Both the position numbers and the translations under genes were made by a program. A DNA stretch of 64,000 nt from Irpex lacteus (lineage: Eukaryota > Basidiomycota > Agaricomycetes > Polyporales > Irpicaceae): NCBI GenBank assembly GCA_001986395.2, contig MQVO02000005.1, forward strand, positions 1,240,001 through 1,304,000. Reading direction: 5' to 3'. Every line of letters starts with the position of its first letter. The first letter of the stretch is position 1. Below are positions 56,689 through 64,000 of the stretch, in pieces. The notes under the pieces are model-generated. The model did no database searches, was not told the origin of the DNA, and saw only the letters and a program-made list of their open reading frames with translations.

Positions 56689-58337
56689 TTACACCTTGTC
56701 CGCCTGAGAATCCTCCTTCTCTTCATGGACGTGACCTTTAACCTCGGCGAGATGTACCTCGTTAGCAACGAGCTCACGACGATACCGTACGGAGGTGACT
56801 GGTGTCGAGTTCTGGTAGAGGAGGTCGATCTGCTCGAGGGAGAGTCCCTTGGTCTCGGGAATGCAGAAGAAGGCGAAGATGATGCAGCAGGCACACGTTG
56901 AACCCCAGATGAAGAAGACCTTCGACTGGAGGTTGGCGTTTCCTGGGCCGGAGTTGACAAGGTAGGGAGTAGCGTAGCCGATGGCGAAGTTCCAGAGCCA
57001 GTTGGAGGCCGTGCAGAGGGAGATGGCCTTGGCACGGATGTTGAGAGGGTAGATCTCACCGACGACGACCCAGGCGATGGGACCCCATGTGGAGGCGAAG
57101 GCGGCGATGTAGATGCAGACGAGGGCGATAAGGGCCTTCTGGCCGGACTTATCCTCGACGGAGATGGTGACACCGATGATAGCAATGAGGTACTCGCAAA
57201 CGCACATAGCGACTGCACCCCAGATGAGAAGAGGACGACGACCGAATCGCTCGACTGCCCACATGCCCGGGATAGTCATGAAGACGTTGACGACGTTGGT
57301 GGCGACGGAGATGAGGAAGGGATCTGAGATACCGGAGTTCTGGAAGAAGGTGGTACCGTAGTAGAAGATGAAGTTGATACCGGTGAGCTGCTGCCATGCC
57401 TGGATGAAGATACCGGAGAGGGTACGGAGAACGATCTTGTTGTGGCTGGGGCGGAAGCAGTCGGCGTAGCTGCTCTCGCCGTGAGACTTCTCTTCTTCGA
57501 GGGCGACACGGATGTCCTGGAGCTCGAGCTCGAGTTCGGGATCGGTGGAGTTGAGGGATGTGAGACGGCAGAGAGCCTTGACGGCAGCCTCATCACGACC
57601 CTTCTTGACGAGGAAACGGGGAGACTCGGGCAACCAGAACATACCGCCAGTGAGGACGGCAGCCCAGATGAACTGGATGGCAGTGGGGATACGCCAAGCA
57701 GAGTGGTTGTCGCGGTCCTTGGTAGCGTTGTTTACAACGGAGGCGAGGAGAAGACCGATGGTGATGGCCCATTGGTATCCGGATACAACGGCACCACGGA
57801 TCCATTTAGGCGAACATTCGGACTGGTACATGGGGATGAGGGTGGATACGAGACCAACACCGACACCAGCAATGACACGGCCGACGACGAAGGCGGCCCA
57901 CTGATGCGAGCCGGTCTGAAGAGCGACACCGGTAGCGAAGACGAGGGTGGCAATGAATACACCACCTCGACGGCCGAGTGAATCAGCGACGGGAGCACCG
58001 ACGAGGGCACCTGATGGATGAATTAGCACTTGTATAAAATATGACGACGTAAAACAAACTTACCAAAGAAGGTACCAGCAGAGAGGATGGATGTGACGAG
58101 TGATTGACGACCAGATGTGATGAAGTAACCGGTTGGGTGAGCATCAAGGTCGGTGGTTGGCTCGCCGAAGAGACGAAGCCAATCCTTCATAGCGGTGATA
58201 CCGGAGATGGTACCAGTGTCGTAACCGAAGAGGATACCTCCAAAGGCCGCGAAAGCGACCATGAGGATACCTGCGATGTTGTTTTTCGGAGCATTGGCAC
58301 CAAGGCCGGAGCCAGTAACGACAGCACCACCAGCCAT
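56689..58337 (-). CDS. MFS sugar (hexose) transporter
   Basis: A proton-coupled or facilitative monosaccharide carrier of the fungal sugar porter family, in the plasma membrane. Exons 58064-58337 and 56689-58010 join to 531 residues with twelve hydrophobic segments. Signatures in order: FAAFGGILFGYDTGTISGI (helix 1), DSLGRRGG, GRVIAGVGVGLVSTLIPMYQ, WLPESPRFLVKKGR, QQLTGINFIFYYGTTFFQ, ERFGRRPLLIWG and the C-terminal PETKGLSLEQIDLLYQ. The closest known types are high-affinity glucose or monosaccharide transporters. The tail after helix 12 is short, which argues against an Snf3/Rgt2-type sensor. The start follows CAACAATGGC, with a TATA box 126 bp upstream. Substrate range cannot be read from sequence. 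Confidence 0.95.
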
Positions 58338-58404
58338 TGTTGAGGAAGACTAGTAAAGTGTCTGGCGCGGTGAGCGATGCGCTGCAGAGATGAAGAGCTG
58401 TGTG

Positions 58405-58468
58405 GTGGGGAAGCGATGTGGGGAAAGACCGCAATTGGAAGAGAGCGGGGGTGGGGACACTCTTTATA
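58405..58468 (-). promoter_or_regulatory. Core promoter of the sugar transporter: TATA box and GTGGGG sites
   Basis: On the minus strand TATAAA (plus 58463-58468) is followed by C/T-rich sequence down to the ATG. GTGGGG, matching the SYGGRG consensus of CreA/Mig1-type carbon repressors, occurs on the plus strand at 58405, 58418 and 58451, and CCGGGG at 58546. Glucose repression is an inference from these matches. Confidence 0.5.
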
Positions 58469-58551
58469 CGCGAACGCATACCAGCCAGATCCATCTGGAG
58501 AAGGATGGATGGTATGCCCGAGAGGGAAGGAAGATCTTAGATCCTCCGGGG

Positions 58552-59196
58552 TTATTTCCTTTTTCCTAATGCATGTGCTCTTCGACGCCCCCATATGCAA
58601 CATCAGATTTGAGCCCGACGACTCTGATCTCCCAGTTCCAGGCACCAATTAGGAGAGGCAGTAGTTCGCTGCCAATAGCAGTGACGAACGATGTTTACCG
58701 TAGCGCACTGCGACAAACAGCGAGCAGGCATCGACAGACGACAAGAATCGTGTGAGCAGCTGAGCGCGCACACGACGAAGGATGCAATCTTCTCCCCGGG
58801 ATATCCTTCCAACGCAGTGCAATGGCCGGGACTCATCCTTGTGGCCGGGACGGAGCTATTTTGCTGAAGGTCGCTCGTACGAGCCAAGGTCCGATGCTAC
58901 GTGCTGTCACACCCTGCCCGAACCTTCTGCAATCTCAGCACACTTCCTTCACCCCGCAACGAAGCTGTTTCATTACATCGACGTGTACCACCTCCACACT
59001 GTGTAGCATCCATGTCGCCGACGACACATCATATGTCAACCATGAATGATGTCAGAATCTTTATTTCCTTCGCACACCCGACAGGTCGACTTGTTTATTT
59101 GCTTCTCATCCCGTAACATAGTACCCGGCTCTCATCCGATCGCCATGAGCTGGCCGCTCGCCTCTCGCCCTCCAACGAAAATTTCAGTCGCAATTG
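58552..59196. other. No gene recognised
   Basis: This is upstream DNA of the transporter with several short overlapping frames, none with a motif. Confidence 0.4.
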
Positions 59197-59672
59197 TCAG
59201 TGCGTTGGTGCGGGCAGTGTGGAGAAAGGCAGTGGTACCAAGTCGATATTGGCCGCGGCAGGGGTAATTGCTCTCCCCCGAAAGGGGTCGAGCCCAGAGC
59301 AGGTCCCCGCACCAGGGCGCGAAGCTCGACCATCCTCGATCGCCCTCCTCGACGCCCAGTGCAAAGAGCCTATCCCGGATCTCCCACTGAATTCGTCTTG
59401 TAGATGCATGTTGACTGTAGAAAGTAGGACCTCGACGCTGCAGAGAGCGTCGGCCACTGAGGCGGAACATGAACTAGACCTGAGTTCTGGGCGTTCGGTT
59501 CCGACTCTCTCGATCAACGATTTCGTGAGCCGTTCAAGTTGTACCCGCCAATTGCTGTCTTCGACCAAGGTGCTGCGCGTACTTACGGGATCCTATCGCC
59601 TTCGCCGTCGAAGGCCATTCGCTGAACGGGGTCGCCGTCCGTGCTGACTCTCGCCTTTGCCCACTGTCCCAT
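59197..59672 (-). CDS. Possible hypothetical protein; both strands open
   Basis: A minus-strand model starts at ATG 59672 (MGQWAKARVSTDGDPVQRM), crosses a 32-nt GTAAGT...CAG intron (59555-59586) and continues WRVQLERLTKSLIERVG to a stop at 59197, 148 residues. The intron is shorter than any other in the window, which weakens the model. A 142-codon frame also runs on the plus strand at 59219-59647. GC-rich composition can produce such double openness. No family is recognised. Confidence 0.25.
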
Positions 59673-59890
59673 GGGGTCTGGAGACTGGCATGCAACATAA
59701 AGCACCCGTCCACTCATCCAACGCCTCCCACGTAATCAGTACACCCTTCGCAATTTGATAAACCAGTCTTCATATCCGAATTCCTATTCGAATTTGGTGG
59801 CGAAGGGGACTCGCTGAAAGCCTCCAGGAGTGGGAGCAAACAAAATCAAAAACTTCCTCGATCGTAATTCGTCGGAGCGGTTTTGTGACA

Positions 59891-60223
59891 ATGTTTCATC
59901 CAGACAGGGTTGTCGCTAGGCTCGTTCCCAGCCGCTTTCGGATCAGTCGTTCCTCCTTGATGCGTAAGCGGCTGGAATATCTTGACCGTGAAACTCGACC
60001 CCCCCTCTTAGCGCTGGACCGTGTGAAACCATACTTAGAATTTTCGCGCTTTCGATGGCTGCTCTTCTGCGTCGACCTTCTACTACACGCTTACCACCTC
60101 ATCCGATTCTCCAAACTGCTTATAGAAAGTGTTTTCGATTCTTACAAGAGTGATTTTTTGTATACCTTCTCTGACTGGATACTCAACGGTACGTGCTCCG
60201 CAAGGGTACGAATGATCGACTAG
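59891..60223 (+). CDS. Hypothetical ORF whose middle part is duplicated in inverse orientation
   Basis: The frame from ATG 59891 reads MFHPDRVVARLVPSRFRISR, then LDRETRPPLLALDRVKPYLE, then a hydrophobic FRWLLFCVDLLLHAYHLI and ends VRMID. The LDRETRPPLLALDRVKPYLE part recurs on the minus strand at about 61.42-61.36 kb. Downstream plus-strand blocks (60.24-60.90 kb) include WEEVRVLHST with a GTGAGT donor and NPSPPGLLERAEPLASVSLP, and may be further exons. No complete model or family was found. Confidence 0.3.
   Translation: MFHPDRVVARLVPSRFRISRSSLMRKRLEYLDRETRPPLLALDRVKPYLEFSRFRWLLFCVDLLLHAYHLIRFSKLLIESVFDSYKSDFLYTFSDWILNGTCSARVRMID
59972..60046. repeat. Inverted repeat, left copy (partner at about 61.36-61.43 kb)
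   Basis: AATATCTTGACCGTGAAACTCGACCCCCCC and onward to CATACTTAGAA is found in reverse complement near 61362-61434, with about two mismatches in 70 bases. The copies are 1.3 kb apart. Confidence 0.8.
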
Positions 60224-60904
60224 TAGCGTATTGAGGCTCAGTATGCGGGAAGAACTCTGGCATATGTTTGAGACGAGCTTTACGCGCTGCGGGAATACGT
60301 ATGAACTTGAAATGGCTAAGATTTCTTATGTGGTAAGAGTATTTGAATGCCTGAGCTCGAGCATGCATGCACTGCCAGTGACCTCGACGGGTTGGCAGTT
60401 TCGTATGCTATACCTCTACGAGACAGTGCAGTGGCTCGTTATAAACACCATGACGAGTGCTATGTAGTATGGAAGGTACAACTAATGTTATATTTAGGTG
60501 GGATTTACGGGACTCAAAGGATTCGAGCAACTCGAACTTGAAGGTGCGCGATTTGGTGAATAGCCTGTGGGAGGAGGTCAGAGTTCTCCATTCTACGGTT
60601 GAGGTGAGTTATCTACGTTACGAATAGTCCGCGATTCAGTGGTCGCTGACGAAGTTATTATACACAGGCATCGATGATGGTCTTCAGTACACGGTCATCC
60701 TGTCCAGTGCGACTCGGCAGTGACTCGTATCGCTGCCAACGAATACACAAATCCTAGCCCCCCTGGACTCTTAGAGAGGGCGGAGCCCTTAGCTTCGGTG
60801 TCGTTGCCTCCACCACCTACAAGATCCATGACAACTTCCATGTCCCTGCCGCCTTCTACGCAGCAACAGCCAATCGTCGGAAGCATTTCTTAATCTTATG
60901 ACGT

Positions 60905-61360
60905 TGTGGGTTTAACACCATAACGGGCCCGCTAATGTAGGTCAGGGAGGACTCTTCTTGATCCAGCTGTACCTCAACGTCGTCTTTCCTTCGCTGATGA
61001 AAGTTACCCGACCTTCAATCTTCCCATGGCGCCCTAGACAGAAGCTCGGATAGTTGTCAACACCCCCTCTCACTCATTGCCCAAGATGAATCTTTGTCCG
61101 CCATGTTATGTGCTTATACCAGGACATCTGTAATTGCCTTGGAAGGTATCAGCGTGGATGACGAGCTCGGTGGCTCGCCACAGCTGGCAGCTACAAGGCA
61201 ATCGGAGGGTAATACTCGCATTTTGCATAATACTGTATAAACATTTATTGTAGGTAGAATACAAACGATTTGATCTCTATTAATAGACTTTCTGTCAATG
61301 CGAGTCAGTAGTGAGATATACGAAGTCGACCGGTTTTCTGTAGTCGCGAACGCGCGATTT
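60905..61360. other. No gene recognised
   Basis: AT-rich DNA with TATAAACATTTATT near 61240. No joined exons or motifs. Confidence 0.4.
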
Positions 61361-61440
61361 TTCTAAGTATGGTTTCACACGGTCCAGCGCTAAGAGGGGG
61401 GGTCGAGTTTTACGGTCAAGATTTACCAGTCCGCTCGCAA
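61275..61440 (-). pseudogene. Inverted partial duplicate of the 59.9-kb ORF
   Basis: The minus strand reads NLDRKTRPPLLALDRVKPYL then EKSRVRDYRKPVDFVYLTTD and stops after SH. The first 20 residues match the 59.9-kb frame nearly perfectly, then the two part. It looks like a terminal fragment carried by a local inverted duplication. Confidence 0.4.
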
Positions 61441-61444
61441 GCTC

Positions 61445-64000
61445 GCGCCTCCCTTTGATGTCTTTGATGGAGGCACGTGGTGGCTTGTGATCGGATCTGG
61501 CTGGCGAGTCTAGGTTGTCGCAGGCTGTTGCAAGGCCGGCGGGGAGGATGGAGCATACCCCATGTGATATTGAAATTTAACGCGCGTCTATCCATCTTAG
61601 ATCCGTGATCAGGCTAGGTGTAAAGTTGAGAGCGCGACTCGAGTCTGGCTGGAGCATCGAGCCTTCTTGGGAGGCGACGTTGGTGCATGTGTACGAAAGC
61701 AATTTCGAGCTCGTCGTTGCAAACGGCATAGAAAATGGTATACGCCTGCACAAAATAACCAGTGACTCGGACGTATCGTGTGCGATGTGCGGAATGGCAC
61801 GACGATGTAGCGGACATGAGAGGTACGCCACACGCTGCCACGCTCTCGATGATCACCTCATTAACCCCGGTACAGGTCGCCCAAGATGAGGATGCGATAT
61901 GACAATGGAGTACGACCTATGCAGGCACGATTGGATTTCAACCCGTACGGGTGGTTCACTTAAACAACTACAAAGTGTGTGAGCGATCGACAGTATGCAC
62001 TTCCTTTTCTTCCGCAAGCCAAGTCGATCGCTGCTCAGTCGCATTCAGCCCATTTTTCCTATTCTTCCAAGTTGCTCTCTGTCTTTTGTGTATAACTTGT
62101 AAAACTCACGCTCAGCTTATTTGTACATGACACCCTCAGAACACAGGAATTCAAGTTCGCGCCCATGCATCGTTGGTTGTCCCTGTTGAACTATGACGCC
62201 TGATCTACAACGCTCAGCTCCGAGGTACTACAGTGTGCCTGGACGTGTATAGAACGACATGAACCGTTTGATTAGATTTCTGCGCGCGCGGAGCTCAAGT
62301 TGCACTGCTAACGTCCAGCGTGTAGCCGTAGACTCGGTATGACTGACAGGATCGACAGGTCACCTGCCAGTGGTACATTGTCATATGAATATACCTCCTC
62401 GACATCAAGACAGACTTATAGGAACGTAACTACGTTGACTATAGCACGTGAATATATACTAGTCTGGGTTAGTCCTATAAGTTTACGGCACTGCCTGCCA
62501 ATGCTTTCAATAAGATTCTCTCGATTGAGTTATTCTATTGCATGAAACCCACCATCAGGCTCAGACTTCGATGCACACGGAGAGGGCCAGGGAAATTCTG
62601 GAAAGGGCAAGGCGTCGCCATAGGGCAGTAGGTATTGTTCGCGATTATCAGAATACAATTGCGACGTCATCAGGGAGAAGAGATACCCCAGGAGGTTTCT
62701 CAACTTACTTGCTGCTTTTGGCAGGAGCCTGATTCGTAACGAGCGCCTGATCGCAAATCGAGAGGCGGCACATCGTTGAAACGTCCTTGAGTCCGCTCAG
62801 AAAATTTTACATCCTCAACTCGCGCGAATAATGCTAGTAGCTATCGTATGTCTTGGGCTCGAGGACCGAAAAGACAACGTAATCATTTTGTACGCTTCAA
62901 GCAGTTCCTTCGATGGCTAATGTAGGTGCAATGAACTTGAAGAACATAAAACACACACCCCTCCCCACCGAGCCGTAGTACGCGTGCTGGCGTATATCGA
63001 GGCTCGGTGAGGGTCACACAGTACGATCAATACAACCCGTTACCTAAACCTCTTCAGGCAGTCAATTCGTCCACTACGCCCACCCATAGCATCCGCAGGC
63101 AGGCACAACCCCCGGACGGAACCTCTCCTATTGGGCCCGCAATCGTACCTTTTTTCTTCCCCGCTCGTGTGAAGTTCCGGTTCTGGTGAGGCCTGGGGCA
63201 AGAGCTGGAGAGACCCCAGCCCCAGCCCTGGCTTTCCGGGGTAAGGCAGCATGTGCCGTACGAGTCGAGGTTCATCGTTCATCAGCCATCAAGGGTCAAA
63301 AAAGGCTCCGCTACTGCCCGCCCGTTGGTCGTCTAGGCTTTTGCGATGGACGAGGGGCGAGGACTCGAGCTCGGTTTCCTTTGTTAGATGAGTGGTCCAT
63401 CGATGACATGAATTTACAGGAAAAGTAAAGGGCCCCTGAGGTCGAAACGCAGCCACCTAGTATTAAACAACGATGATTCTGATACATTTTTCGATAGAGG
63501 AGACAAGGCGATTTCTCGCACCTGAACAGGAGGGCGTTCTGTTATTGCCTATCGAGGAAAGCGTAGAATTCGAAGCGAGAAGCCTGGTGGCGCCAGGCAC
63601 CCCATCCTCTCTGGCAGCCAGGCATCTTTTCTTCTTCCGGTATTTAGGCCCGATCGCCGCCTCCGCTTCAGGCGTAAAGAGCTAAATTAGAAAAATGAGC
63701 GTAAAGGGCAGAGACAACGTCCGTCAGTCGGGATGAATTAGCCGGAATAGAGTGTGGGAACGTACGAGCGGAAGGCAGCAAGGATGGAGGGTGCTTTTGC
63801 TCAGCGCTCATCCTCTAGAGCGTATGTTCGCCCGTGGGAAACGGCTTCTGCACTTCTGTACAAATGAGCCCGAAGGAGCTGTGATAGGACGGCGATATCT
63901 GTGAGCACAGATCGGGGACTGCACCGAACGACAACATTTCTTGGGTAGGATGCTTGAATAGGAAGGTGATAATGGACCATGGTCATGAGAGACACGAGGA
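61445..64000. other. Terminal stretch without a supported gene
   Basis: Frames of 60-94 codons occur on both strands, for example 61605-61889 plus (RLESGWSIEPSWEATLVHVY) and 63473-63685 plus (SIEETRRFLAPEQEGVLLLP). Overlapping antisense frames are equally long, and no splice series or domain motif was seen. Small palindromes (for example CCTGGTGGCGCCAGG near 63584) occur but no array. Confidence 0.35.

Noticed and set aside
57442..57981. 179-codon plus-strand ORF
   Set aside because: Antisense of the sugar transporter's main exon, no motif.

Overview
The window is nuclear DNA of a filamentous basidiomycete, most likely an Agaricomycete. The recognisable genes are cut by many short GT-AG introns of about 48-63 nt, and the protein families point the same way: DUF6533 membrane proteins, F-box families, a fungal MFS sugar transporter, and Ccz1, Vms1, Etp1/BRAP2 and Med22 in fungal form. 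No long transposon ORF, rRNA gene or CRISPR array was seen.

Left part (1-18 kb). The window opens in the 3' end of an unidentified gene, followed by a tRNA-like element and repeat-rich DNA. From 3.4 to 11.1 kb lie two copies of a cassette: a DUF6533 seven-helix-type gene plus degenerate companion sequences. Between them sits a broken 5' piece of a condensin CAP-H gene. An intact CAP-H gene (copy 1) follows at 11.35-14.19 kb. From 14.4 to 18.0 kb there are unidentified minus-strand exons, roughly 0.41-kb tandem repeats and a GTCGGG-type minisatellite.

Middle part (18-32.4 kb). This is AT-richer, repeat-built DNA without any gene I can name. It is dense in plus-strand splice signals and contains three arrays of duplicated exon-intron units: units about 1.4 kb apart (about 22.7-26.7 kb), a row of exons carrying a GRGDYAR-like motif (26.75-27.95 kb), and eleven units of about 150 bp, each an exon of about 90-105 nt plus an intron of about 60 nt (29.73-31.77 kb). 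Two TATA boxes (26.75 and 29.05 kb) stand upstream of two of these loci. This is the most unusual part of the window.

Right of it (32.9-40.5 kb) is a second intact CAP-H gene, followed by the same cassette as on the left but inverted (DUF6533 copy 3 and companions). A 701-bp non-autonomous DNA transposon with terminal inverted repeats and a TATA target-site duplication has inserted here. The empty site is preserved in the left copy.

From 40.9 to 58.3 kb the DNA is ordinary gene-rich sequence: VMS1 (ribosome quality control), a truncated F-box relic, an alpha/beta-hydrolase, MED22, two intact F-box paralogues, CCZ1 and ETP1 sharing a 148-bp divergent promoter, and a hexose-type MFS transporter with a clear TATA box. 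The last 5.7 kb holds only weak ORFs and one small inverted duplication.

An assembly caveat applies to the duplicated parts: two haplotypes of a dikaryon joined in one contig could mimic the CAP-H pair.
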